Part shown: positions 35,700-42,902 of the stretch, one piece after another
How positions within the stretch are numbered: the first letter of the stretch is position 1
Layout: each line of letters begins with the position of its first letter
Assembly (NCBI GenBank): GCA_945870465.1
Contig: CAMBSS010000014.1
Coordinates: 1-42,902 of the forward strand
DNA length: 42,902 nt
Reading direction: 5' to 3'
Source of the DNA: Bordetella parapertussis
Lineage (GTDB): Bacteria; Pseudomonadota; Gammaproteobacteria; Burkholderiales; SG8-41
The notes under the pieces: generated by a model
Seen by the model: only the letters and a program-made list of their open reading frames with translations
What the model was told of the DNA's origin: nothing
Database searches by the model: none
Translations under genes and position numbers: made by a program

Positions 35700-36610
35700 G
35701 CAGCGCCCCAAAAAAGACTGCCGCCCCCACCCAGCCCGGAACGGTCGTCGCCAGCTTCGGCCGCCAGTTCACCGTCGAGCTTGAAGATGGCGTGCTGATA
35801 GCATGCGTGACACGCGGCAAACGTACCGACATCGCATGCGGTGACCGCGTTGCCGTCGCCATGACCGCGCCGGATCAAGGTGTCATCGAATCCACCGCGC
35901 CGCGCATCTCTCTTTTTTACCGTTCCGACATTCAGCGCGAAAAGCTGATCGCCGCCAACGTCACGCAAATCGTGATCGTGCTCGCATCTTCCCCGCCTTT
36001 TCATGCTGAATTGCTGGACCGCTGCCTGGCCGCCGCCGAGGAAGCCGGCATCCCGGCCTTGCTCGCGCTCAACAAAATGGACCTGCCGGCTGCCGCGCAG
36101 GCGCTGCAATCGCTGGAGCGTTATCGCGCACTGGGTTACGACGTGCTGCCGCTCGCCGCCAAAATCGACATCGCGCCTTTGCGCGCGCGCCTCGCCGGTC
36201 ACACCAGCGTGCTGGTCGGCCAATCGGGCATGGGCAAATCGACCATCATCAACCGCCTCCTGCCGGATGCTGCCGCGCGCGTCGGCGAATTATCGGTCGC
36301 GCTCGGCGGCGGACGGCACACGACCACGCACGCGCGGCTCTATCACCTCGATGCAGCAAGCCACATCATCGACTCACCGGGCCTGCAGGAATTTGGCCTC
36401 GTGCACGTGGCGCCCGAGGACCTGGCGCACGCTTTCATCGAGCTCCGCCAACATCTCGGCCAGTGCAAGTTCAACGACTGCAAGCACCTGACCGAGCCGG
36501 GATGCGCCATCACGGCTGCGGTCGAACGCGGCGAAATCGACGCCCAGCGGGTGGCGTCGTACCGCAAGCTCGTAATGCAGTTGATGAAAAAAGCGCAGCG
36601 CTGGGAGTGA
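35696..36610 (+). CDS. rsgA: Ribosome small-subunit-dependent GTPase RsgA
   Basis: A 304-residue circularly permuted GTPase that acts late in 30S assembly. The order is permuted as expected: an OB-fold N-terminus (GTVVASFGRQFTVELEDGVL), G4 LLALNKMDL, then G1 VGQSGMGKSTIINRLLP, then G3 HIIDSPGLQEFGL. The zinc-binding tail is GQCKFNDCKHLTEPGCAI (Cys-Cys-His-Cys). TTG 35696 is the only start that keeps the OB-fold, since no ATG or GTG lies nearby in frame. It overlaps the stop of a short ORF by TTGA. A plausible alternative is a start masked by a frameshift in the upstream leader. Confidence 0.93.
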   Translation: MSSAPKKTAAPTQPGTVVASFGRQFTVELEDGVLIACVTRGKRTDIACGDRVAVAMTAPDQGVIESTAPRISLFYRSDIQREKLIAANVTQIVIVLASSPPFHAELLDRCLAAAEEAGIPALLALNKMDLPAAAQALQSLERYRALGYDVLPLAAKIDIAPLRARLAGHTSVLVGQSGMGKSTIINRLLPDAAARVGELSVALGGGRHTTTHARLYHLDAASHIIDSPGLQEFGLVHVAPEDLAHAFIELRQHLGQCKFNDCKHLTEPGCAITAAVERGEIDAQRVASYRKLVMQLMKKAQRWE

Positions 36611-36620
36611 CGCTCGCTTA

Positions 36621-37538
36621 CTAGAACCAGCTGGCGATGGTAGCGAGCAGGATCAAAAACAGCCACAACACCAGCGCGCGCCAGATCAGGCCGACCGCGG
36701 CCTGCATGTAATCGACATCGGCTTCGTCGCCTTCGCCGAGTTGCGGCCGGTAGACTATGCCGCCGTCCTCGTGCAGCACGCCGCCCAGCTTGACGCCCAG
36801 CGCGCCGGCGGCGGCGGCAAGAATGATTCCCTGCGAGCGCAAACGCCACGTCGCAGCCTGCGCGCGCCAGCACTCGACCGCACCCATGAAATCGCCGGTC
36901 ATGGCGAAACCGAACGCGGTGAGCCGCACCGGCAGCCAGTCGATGATTTCGAACGCGCGTTTCGCGAAGAGACCGAATGCGCCTGCCTCGTCTCCCTGCG
37001 CGCCGCCCCAACGGTCGCTGAGCAGTGCGGCCAGGCGGTAACCTATCGCGCCGACCGGCCCCAGCACGATGAACCACGCCATCACGCCGAACACGTGGCG
37101 ATGCGAACGGATCAGCCCGAGTTCAATCGCGACCCGCGCGATTTCGCCGGCAGGCAGTTCCTGCGCGGATTCGCCGCGCCACCGGCTCAGCACTTCGCGC
37201 GCGCGCACCAGATCACCCGCGCGCAGCGCCAGCGTGACGTCGTTGTAAAAGTGGCTGAACTGGCGGAACCCGAGCGCCAGGTACAGCACCACGATGTTCC
37301 ACGCGAGCGCGAGCAACCCGTTCACATAGTGCGATACGCTGTAGACGATCAGCGTGATGAGCGCCACTGGCGCCACCGCGAGCAGCCATGAAATGGCGCC
37401 GTCGCGGTACTGCCCCGCATTGAAGTTCTGGGCGATACGGTTGACGTAGCGCGCGAACGCCACGTACAGGCGGTTGCCCGTGCGCAGCGGCCGCCATTGT
37501 TCGAGCAGAAGCGCGCCCACCAGCGCGAGGAAAGTCAT
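36621..37538 (-). CDS. CobD/CbiB family membrane protein
   Basis: A 305-residue polytopic inner-membrane protein of the CobD/CbiB/AmpE group. Visible segments include MTFLALVGALLLEQWRPLRT, AISWLLAVAPVALITLIVYS, LLALAWNIVVLYLALGFRQF and GVMAWFIVLGPVGAIGYRLA. Family residues such as LGFRQFSHFYNDVTLALRAG, ARVAIELGLIRSHRHVFGV and FEIIDWLPVRLTAFGFAMTG are present. True CobD catalyses the amination step of cobinamide synthesis, but no other cobalamin gene is near, so this paralogue may have another role. Its ATG overlaps the GreB-like stop by ATGA, and it converges on rsgA with 10 bases between the stops. Confidence 0.8.
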   Translation of the reverse strand: MTFLALVGALLLEQWRPLRTGNRLYVAFARYVNRIAQNFNAGQYRDGAISWLLAVAPVALITLIVYSVSHYVNGLLALAWNIVVLYLALGFRQFSHFYNDVTLALRAGDLVRAREVLSRWRGESAQELPAGEIARVAIELGLIRSHRHVFGVMAWFIVLGPVGAIGYRLAALLSDRWGGAQGDEAGAFGLFAKRAFEIIDWLPVRLTAFGFAMTGDFMGAVECWRAQAATWRLRSQGIILAAAAGALGVKLGGVLHEDGGIVYRPQLGEGDEADVDYMQAAVGLIWRALVLWLFLILLATIASWF

Positions 37539-38059
37539 GGGGTGCGCGCCGCCGCCGCTTTTTCCAAATACGCGATCGCGACGATTTCAACTTCACTGGC
37601 GCCGGCCGGGCGCTGCCACTTGACGGTATCGCCGACCCGCGCCCTTAGCAGGGCCTTCGCCAGCGGCGATGCCCAGCTAATGCTGCCAGCGGCCACGTCG
37701 GCCTCGTCGTCGCCAACGATCTGGAACGCGTGATTTTTTCCCTGCCCGTCGAGTATTGTCACTGCTGCGCCAAACCGCACCTCATCGCGCGGCTGGCCGG
37801 CGGTATCGACCAACGTCGCGCGCTCGAGCTGCGCGCTGAAGTAGCGGATGTCGCGCTTGACCTCGAGCAGCCGTTGTTTTGCCATCGACTCAGCCTGCGC
37901 CGCCAGGCGCTCGCGCTCAACTTGCAGCGCCTTCAGACGGACGCGCAGCGACTGCAAGCCGCGCGGCGTCACGTAATTCGGTTCCGCGCTGAGCGGCCGT
38001 TCCGGCAGTTCCGCGGACGCGGCATCTTCGTCGGACTCTTTGACAAACGCTCGGCTCAT
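37535..38059 (-). CDS. GreA/GreB-family elongation factor, coiled-coil tip shortened
   Basis: A 174-residue Gre-type protein. The N-terminal MSRAFVKESDEDAASAELPE and NYVTPRGLQSLRVRLKAL resemble GreB, and the C-terminal FKBP-like domain (FGAAVTILDGQGKNHAFQIV, SISWASPLAKALLRARVGDT) is complete. The coiled coil reads VERERLAAQAESMAKQRLLE and continues IRYFSAQLERATLVD. Compared by eye with GreB, the loop GDxSENAEY plus neighbours, which carries the acidic residues that assist RNA cleavage, is missing. It may bind the RNA polymerase secondary channel without stimulating cleavage. The start 38059 is chosen because the longer frame reads into non-family sequence. The stop overlaps the CobD-like start (ATGA). 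Confidence 0.8.
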   Translation of the reverse strand: MSRAFVKESDEDAASAELPERPLSAEPNYVTPRGLQSLRVRLKALQVERERLAAQAESMAKQRLLEVKRDIRYFSAQLERATLVDTAGQPRDEVRFGAAVTILDGQGKNHAFQIVGDDEADVAAGSISWASPLAKALLRARVGDTVKWQRPAGASEVEIVAIAYLEKAAAARTP

Positions 38060-38118
38060 GATCGATATATTCCGGTTGAAGGTGCCGCCGCTTTTACAGG
38101 CGCCCGCACAACTATAAG

Positions 38119-38724
38119 TCACGCTGCATTTTCGCTCAATCGCCGCCACACCAGCGTGCGATTGTTGGCAGGCATGGCAACATCCCGCTCCAGCGCGAAA
38201 CCATATGGCCGCGCCAGCGCATCTACGTTCGCGAAATCGCGGATCCCGCTCGCCGGGTCGCGCGCCTTCAACCAGGCATCGAACTGCGCATTGCTGGCAG
38301 ACGTGTAACGGCCGTCATAGTTGATCGGCCCGTAGACCGCAAGCACGCCGTTCACCGGCAATGCGCGCGCGATGCCGGCAAACATCCGCTCTACCGCGCT
38401 CCACGCCACGATATGCAGCGTATTGCAGGTAAAGACGGCGTCATACCGGCGTTGCGGCCAGTCAGTGCGATTGATATCGAGTTCCAGCGGCGGCAGCACG
38501 TTGGGCAGCTGCGCTGCCGCGAGCCAGGCAAGGATGCCGGCGTGGTTTTCCTGCAATTCGCTGGCTTGCCACGTGAGATGCGGCAGTTCCGCGCCGAAAT
38601 AGACCGCATGCTGGCCGGTGCCCGAGCCAATCTCCAGCACGGAAGCCGCATCTGCGAACGCTACACGCAGCACGGCGAGGATGGGCGCGCGATTGCGCTC
38701 GCACGCTTCGGCATACGGCTTCAC
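38119..38724 (-). CDS. DUF938 family SAM-dependent methyltransferase-like protein
   Basis: A 201-residue class I methyltransferase-fold protein. It begins MKPYAEACERNRAPILAVLR, the DUF938 hallmark, then motif I ASVLEIGSGTGQHAVYFGAE, an acidic strand-2 region (WQASELQENHAGI), YDAVFTCNTLHIVAWSAVER and the family block VYGPINYDGRYTSASNAQFD. The C-terminus ends RTLVWRRLSENAA. The substrate is unknown. It lies between the patatin gene and the GreB-like gene on the same strand, with 28 and 59 bases of spacing, so a loose operon is possible. Confidence 0.88.
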   Translation of the reverse strand: MKPYAEACERNRAPILAVLRVAFADAASVLEIGSGTGQHAVYFGAELPHLTWQASELQENHAGILAWLAAAQLPNVLPPLELDINRTDWPQRRYDAVFTCNTLHIVAWSAVERMFAGIARALPVNGVLAVYGPINYDGRYTSASNAQFDAWLKARDPASGIRDFANVDALARPYGFALERDVAMPANNRTLVWRRLSENAA

Positions 38725-38752
38725 GCGAAAAACGGTGAGCGCCGCGCGCGGG

Positions 38753-39922
38753 CTACAGCCAGCACGCTTCGTAGCCGAGGAACTTCATCAGCTCGTCGCG
38801 CCGCTGCATGCTGTCGTTGTAACCGAGCTTGATCAGCGCACGGCAATAAGCTTTTTCGAACAGCAGGTAGCTGACCAGGTTGGAACCGCCCTTTTTCAGC
38901 GCCCCCACCGTGTAAAGCAGCGTGCGTATCGTGCGCGGCAGTTCATGCACATGCTGGACCGCGATCTTTTCGAGCGCCTCGCTCGGCGAAATCACGCGGA
39001 AATCGACCTCGTGCAAAGGCATGTTGTTTTTTGCGCGCACGTCCGGCGGCATGATGGAGAGCGTGCGGTTGATGCGCTGCAGGCGCTCGAGATCGACTTC
39101 CAGGCTGTCGAGAAAAATACTGTTCAGGCAATGGCCGGCGATCTGCGCGAGCGAAGGGTAGGACTCGGTCTTGATGCGCTCCTGCTGGGACTGCAACTGG
39201 CGCCCGACGCCGATCACGAACAGGCGGTTGGCGCCCAGGTGCAGGGCCGGGCTCACCGGCGCGATCTGGCGCATCGAACCGTCGCCGAAAAACTCGCGGT
39301 TGATGTGCGTCGCCGGAAAAATAAACGGCAATGCCGATGACGCCATCAAGTGTTCGAGGCCGATGGTCGCCGGAATGCCGATGCGACGCGCCCGTTGCCA
39401 AGGTTCCAGCCCCGGCACGCCCTGGTAAAAAGTCACCGACTGGCCAGACGTATAACCTGAACAGGTGATGCTGAACGCGTAGAGATCGCCCTGGTCGATC
39501 GAGCGCTGCACGCCGCCGAAATCGAGCCGCGTGCCGAGCAGGTGCGCGAGCGGCGAATTATCGAGCAGCGAGATTGAAGTATTGCGGCCGAGGCCGCCGG
39601 TCAACGCGGCCATGATCCACTTGCCGCTGTTGTGTATGACGCCCAGCGGGTCGGCACGATAGACGTGATGGACGTGAAAGTTTTTCCATACCGTCATCAG
39701 CTGACGCACGCCCTGCCGGAAATTGCCGGCATTGGCGGCAAGCACGGTGGCGTTGAAAGCGCCGGCCGAGGTGCCGCAAATAATGGGAAAAGGGCACGGC
39801 GCGTCCGCCGGCAGCATTTCGGAGATCGCGCGCAGCACGCCGACCTGATACGCGGCGCGCGCGCCGCCGCCCGTCAGGACGAGGCCGACCTTGGCCGGTT
39901 GCAGACTGTCGCTGCTATCCAT
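38753..39922 (-). CDS. Patatin-like phospholipase family protein
   Basis: A 389-residue patatin-fold hydrolase from ATG 39922 (MDSSDSLQPAKVG), which has a strong GGAGGAAG ribosome binding site. The glycine-rich oxyanion loop is LVLTGGGARAAYQVGVLRAI, the nucleophile Ser is in ICGTSAGAFNATVLA, and the Asp of the dyad is in REFFGDGSMRQIAPVSPALH. There is no signal peptide. The C-terminal 150 residues have the helical region common to the proteobacterial members with unknown lipid substrates. The longer frame to 39958 lacks a ribosome binding site. The last bases lie 28 bp before the DUF938 gene. Confidence 0.9.
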   Translation of the reverse strand: MDSSDSLQPAKVGLVLTGGGARAAYQVGVLRAISEMLPADAPCPFPIICGTSAGAFNATVLAANAGNFRQGVRQLMTVWKNFHVHHVYRADPLGVIHNSGKWIMAALTGGLGRNTSISLLDNSPLAHLLGTRLDFGGVQRSIDQGDLYAFSITCSGYTSGQSVTFYQGVPGLEPWQRARRIGIPATIGLEHLMASSALPFIFPATHINREFFGDGSMRQIAPVSPALHLGANRLFVIGVGRQLQSQQERIKTESYPSLAQIAGHCLNSIFLDSLEVDLERLQRINRTLSIMPPDVRAKNNMPLHEVDFRVISPSEALEKIAVQHVHELPRTIRTLLYTVGALKKGGSNLVSYLLFEKAYCRALIKLGYNDSMQRRDELMKFLGYEACWL

Positions 39923-39994
39923 CACTTCCTCCCTGAACCATGCCCTATATTGCCACACCGGGCCCGCCGGCTGATACCACCGCGCTCGCGGCGC

Positions 39995-40597
39995 TCAGCC
40001 GGCGAGTTGCCGCGACAGGCTTTGCAGCATGCCGGCAGTCGCGCCCCAGATATAACGTCCCTCGTACGGCATCGCCAGGTAATCGCGGTGGCGGCCGTTG
40101 AATTCATAGCTGCGGTACTGGTGGTTGGCGGGGTCGAGCACGTAAGACAGCGGCACCTCGAACGCCGATTCCACTTCTATGGGGTCGAGTTTGAGCGTGA
40201 ACGGCGGCTCGACCCAGGCGACCACCGGGCTGATCCTGAACCCGGACGGCATGTCGTAGTCCGGCAGCGTGCCGAGTATGGCCACACGGTCGCGGGCGAG
40301 CCCGATTTCCTCCTCCGCTTCGCGCAGCGCGGTCTCGATGCGATTGCCGTCCCCGCCTTCGACCCGCCCGCCAGGAAAACTGATCTGGCTCGGGTGGTCT
40401 TTCATATGGGCCGTGCGCTGGGTCAGGAGCACGTGCACTTCGTCGTCGCGCGGCACCAGCGCCACCAGCACCGCGGCGAGCATCACACGCGCGCCGGGCG
40501 GCAGCGCGACTATGTGCTTGTCCAGCTCGCCCGGCGCAGTCGTGGGCTGCGCCAGCCGCGACACGACGTCGTCGCGCGTAAGCTGCGACCAGCGCAA
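39995..40597 (-). CDS. CoA pyrophosphatase (NUDIX, YeaB/NUDT7-like)
   Basis: A 200-residue NUDIX hydrolase that probably splits CoA or acyl-CoA into 3',5'-ADP and phosphopantetheine. The Nudix box is GGRVEGGDGNRIETALREAE followed by EEIG, and the UPF0035/CoA signature LLTQRTAHMKDHPSQISFPG lies just before it. The C-terminus has PFTLKLDPIEVESAFEVPLS and YIWGATAGMLQSL. No ATG keeps the N-terminal domain, so I use TTG 40597 (LRWSQLTRDDVV), which has AAGG upstream and lies 12 bases after the fumC stop; CTG or GTG starts nearby are possible. It is probably translated from the fumC transcript. Confidence 0.85.
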   Translation of the reverse strand: MRWSQLTRDDVVSRLAQPTTAPGELDKHIVALPPGARVMLAAVLVALVPRDDEVHVLLTQRTAHMKDHPSQISFPGGRVEGGDGNRIETALREAEEEIGLARDRVAILGTLPDYDMPSGFRISPVVAWVEPPFTLKLDPIEVESAFEVPLSYVLDPANHQYRSYEFNGRHRDYLAMPYEGRYIWGATAGMLQSLSRQLAG

Positions 40598-40608
40598 GCT
40601 GCCGGCCT

Positions 40609-42000
40609 TCAGATCTTCCCGACCATCTGCTCGGGTTTGACCCACTCGTCGAATTGCTTCGCCGTTACATGGCCCAGCGCCAGCGCGGACGCTTTCAGGG
40701 TAAGGCCTTTCTTGTGCGCGTTTTTCGCGATCTGCGCTGCCTTGTCGTAGCCGATGTGCGGGTTCAGCGCGGTCACCAGCATCAGCGATTCGCGCATCAA
40801 CTGCTCGATGCGCTCCTTGTTGGGCTCGATGCCGACCGCGCACTGCTCGTTGAAATTGGTGCAGCCGTGCGTGAGCAGTACCGCGCTGTGCATGAAATTG
40901 CGGATCACCAGCGGGCGGAACACGTTGAGCTCGAAATTGCCCGACGCGCCGCCGAGGTTGATGGCAACGTCGTTGCCGAACACCTGGCAGCACACCATGG
41001 TTAGCGATTCGGACTGCGTCGGATTGACCTTGCCCGGCATAATGGAGCTGCCCGGCTCGTTTTCCGGAATGCTCAGCTCGCCGATGCCGCAACGCGGGCC
41101 GCTCGCCAGCCAGCGCACGTCGTTGGCAATTTTCATCAGCGACGCGGCAAGCGTCTTCAGCGAGCCGTGCGCATGCACCACGCCGTCGCACGACGCCAGC
41201 GCCTCGAACTTGTTGGGCGCGGTGACGAACGGCAGCCCGGTGAATCTGGCGAGCTCCGCCGCGACCTTCACGGCGAATTTGGGATGGGCGTTGAGCCCGG
41301 TGCCGACCGCCGTGCCACCGAGTGCGAGTTCGCCCAGATGCGGCATTGCGGCGTCGACGTGCCTCAAACCGTGGTCGAGCTGCGCCACATAGCCCGAGAA
41401 TTCCTGGCCGAGCGTCAACGGCGTCGCATCCTGCAGATGCGTGCGGCCGATCTTGACGATTTTCGCGAACTGCTTTGCTTTCTTGTTGAGCGTATCGCGC
41501 AGCTTCTTCACCGCCGGCTTCAGTTCTTTTTCCAGCGCGATCACCGCCGCAACGTGCATCGCCGTGGGGAAAGTGTCATTCGACGACTGGCCCATGTTCA
41601 CGTCGTCGTTGGGATGCACCAGGCGTTTTTCGCCGCGTTCGCCGCCGAGGATTTCGGACGCGCGGTTGGCGAGCACCTCGTTGACGTTCATATTGGTCTG
41701 CGTGCCCGATCCGGTCTGCCACACCACCAGCGGGAACTCCGCATTGTGTTTGCCGGCCAGCGCCTCGTCCGCCGCCTTGACGATGGCTTTGCCCTTCTTG
41801 TTGTCGAGCAGGCCGAGCGCCATGTTGACGACCGCGGAGGCGCGTTTGACCATGACCTGGGCAAGCACCACCGCCAGCGGCATGGTTTCGCCGGGAAAAG
41901 CGAAATTAATGCGGCTCCTTTGCGTCTGCGCGCCCCACAGGCGCTCCGCCGGCACTTCGATGTTGCCGAATGTATCGCGTTCGATTCTGAATTTTTCCAT
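40609..42000 (-). CDS. fumC: Fumarate hydratase, class II
   Basis: A 463-residue iron-independent fumarase that hydrates fumarate to L-malate in the TCA cycle. It starts [20 protein letters not shown], with [60 protein letters not shown] and the catalytic Ser loop [20 protein letters not shown]. The ATG at 42000 gives the normal N-terminus; an ATG at 42021 adds seven residues without family support. It lies between a malic enzyme gene and a Nudix gene on the same strand, so the operon couples fumarate-to-malate with malate-to-pyruvate conversion. Confidence 0.96.
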   Translation of the reverse strand: MEKFRIERDTFGNIEVPAERLWGAQTQRSRINFAFPGETMPLAVVLAQVMVKRASAVVNMALGLLDNKKGKAIVKAADEALAGKHNAEFPLVVWQTGSGTQTNMNVNEVLANRASEILGGERGEKRLVHPNDDVNMGQSSNDTFPTAMHVAAVIALEKELKPAVKKLRDTLNKKAKQFAKIVKIGRTHLQDATPLTLGQEFSGYVAQLDHGLRHVDAAMPHLGELALGGTAVGTGLNAHPKFAVKVAAELARFTGLPFVTAPNKFEALASCDGVVHAHGSLKTLAASLMKIANDVRWLASGPRCGIGELSIPENEPGSSIMPGKVNPTQSESLTMVCCQVFGNDVAINLGGASGNFELNVFRPLVIRNFMHSAVLLTHGCTNFNEQCAVGIEPNKERIEQLMRESLMLVTALNPHIGYDKAAQIAKNAHKKGLTLKASALALGHVTAKQFDEWVKPEQMVGKI

Positions 42001-42051
42001 TGCCGTTCCCCGACTGATCAACAGGTTTTTGAATTACTGCATGCACGCTGC

Positions 42052-42902
42052 CTAGAACGGCAGCGTCAGATTGCCGCGCTCCGCGCCCGCGTCGACCACC
42101 GTCAGCGCCGTCATATTGACGATGCGGCGCACCGATGCCGACGGCGTCACGATGTGCGCAGACTTCGCCGCGCCGAGCAGGATGGGCCCGACCGTAATGC
42201 CGTCGCCTGCGGCCGTCTTCAGGAGATTGAACGCGATATTGGCGGCGTCCAGCGTCGGCATGATCAGCAGATTGGCATCGCCCTTCAGACGTGACAGCGG
42301 AAAGGCCTGCCGGCGCACTGCGCCGGACAGCGCCGCGTCGCCGTGCATCTCGCCCTCGATCTCGAGTTCGGGCGCGACCTTTTCGATGAGGGCGAGCGCC
42401 GCGCGCATCTTCTGCGCCGACGGCGTGTTCGCCGTGCCGAAGCTCGAATGCGACAGCAAGGCGATTTTCGGCGTCATGCCGAAGCGCCGCACTTCCTCCG
42501 CCGCCAGCACCGTCATTTCAGCGAGCTGCTCGGCGCTCGGATCGAAATTCACATAGGTATCGCAAATGAACACCGTGCGTTGCGGCAGCATCAGAAGATT
42601 CATCGCGTAATAATTGTTGACCCCGGAACGCCGCCCTATGACCTCGTCGATATAGCGCAGGTGGATGTCATAACGGCCGAAAGTGCCGCACAGCATGCCG
42701 TCGGCAGCGCCCAGATGTACCGTCATAGCGCCGATCAGCGTGTTGCGCCGGTGCATTTCGGCCTTGGCGTACTCCTGCGACACGCCGCGCCGCGCGGTGA
42801 GCCGGTAGTATTCCTGCCAGTAGTCGCGGTAGCGCTCGTCCTGATCGGGGTTGATGAGTTCGAAATGCACGCCCGCCTTCAGGCGCAGCCCGAAGCGCTC
42901 GA
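42052..42902 (-). CDS. maeB: NADP-dependent malic enzyme, C-terminal phosphotransacetylase-like domain (partial)
   Basis: The gene enters from the right edge and only its last 282 residues or so are present. They match the phosphate acetyltransferase-like C-terminal domain of large MaeB-type malic enzymes: FELINPDQDERYRDYWQEYY, RRNTLIGAMTVHLGAADGML, ICDTYVNFDPSAEQLAEMTV and ANLLIMPTLDAANIAFNLLK. In these fused proteins the domain is regulatory, sensing acetyl-CoA or acetyl phosphate, rather than a working transacetylase. The N-terminal malic domain would lie beyond the window. A stand-alone Pta is possible but less likely given the RYRDYWQEYYRLTARRG opening. The stop TAG is 51 bases before the fumC ATG, so the two are probably co-transcribed. 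Confidence 0.9.
   Translation of the reverse strand, partial: ERFGLRLKAGVHFELINPDQDERYRDYWQEYYRLTARRGVSQEYAKAEMHRRNTLIGAMTVHLGAADGMLCGTFGRYDIHLRYIDEVIGRRSGVNNYYAMNLLMLPQRTVFICDTYVNFDPSAEQLAEMTVLAAEEVRRFGMTPKIALLSHSSFGTANTPSAQKMRAALALIEKVAPELEIEGEMHGDAALSGAVRRQAFPLSRLKGDANLLIMPTLDAANIAFNLLKTAAGDGITVGPILLGAAKSAHIVTPSASVRRIVNMTALTVVDAGAERGNLTLPF

Overview
The window reads as a chromosomal stretch of a high-GC betaproteobacterium, probably an uncultured relative of the Burkholderiales/Nitrosomonadales. The evidence is gene order and family content: fdxA facing trxA-rho-rpmE, a beta-type AddA/AddB pair, orn / Ste24-type M48 protease / rsgA / CobD-CbiB-like / GreB-like order, Kdo hydroxylase, Bug-family binding proteins and an EI24 membrane protein beside pgi. 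No rRNA, tRNA, CRISPR array or complete IS element is visible.

Layout. 1-3935 (minus strand): a UGSC-type gene remnant coupled to an unnamed 371-residue protein, then a CocE/NonD hydrolase and the start of a family 5 solute-binding protein. 4071-6470: an odd crotonase, the apparent tail of a Bug protein, an IS5-type transposase remnant, a secreted trypsin-like protease and a dispersed repeat. 6475-12631: AddA-like and AddB-like recombination nuclease/helicase subunits and 7Fe ferredoxin. 12867-15640: trxA, rho, a DUF2846 lipoprotein, rpmE and its terminator. 15662-17814: an inverted-repeat element, a GDT1/TMEM165-type cation exporter, an orphan TRAP binding protein broken by an in-frame stop, and a second repeat copy. 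17838-21745: a cyanate uptake and breakdown operon (binding protein, permease, ATPase, cyanase) split by a 268-bp element with 27-bp terminal inverted repeats. 21985-27055: M48 metalloprotease, Kdo hydroxylase, ArnT-like glycosyltransferase, a heptanucleotide array and hslO. 27305-29755: thiolase, a Bug protein and a third repeat copy. 29770-42902: SDR enzyme, EI24 protein, pgi, small DUF6494 protein, retropepsin-like protease, orn, Ste24 protease, rsgA, CobD/CbiB-like, GreB-like, DUF938 methyltransferase, patatin, CoA pyrophosphatase, fumC and the 3' part of a malic enzyme.

Genes that work together. The cyn block imports cyanate and converts it with bicarbonate to ammonia and CO2. AddA and AddB overlap by ATGA and should form one helicase-nuclease. 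KdoO and the ArnT-like enzyme are adjacent and both point to modification of the LPS inner core or lipid A. CocE and the solute-binding protein form a short operon, consistent with peptide or ester uptake and hydrolysis.

Most of the window is ordinary housekeeping sequence. The interest lies in the non-coding and decaying parts: three copies of a roughly 120-180-bp repeat in two orientations; a MITE-like element set exactly between the cynA stop and the cynB start; ten perfect copies of CCTGAAT ending 2 bp before the hslO start codon; a 27-bp duplication of the rho 3' end; a strong terminator hairpin overlapping the start of the Bug gene; and several broken genes. I found no clear case for a wholly new multi-gene system. 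The nearest candidate is the coupled UGSC/371-residue pair, one half of which is damaged here.
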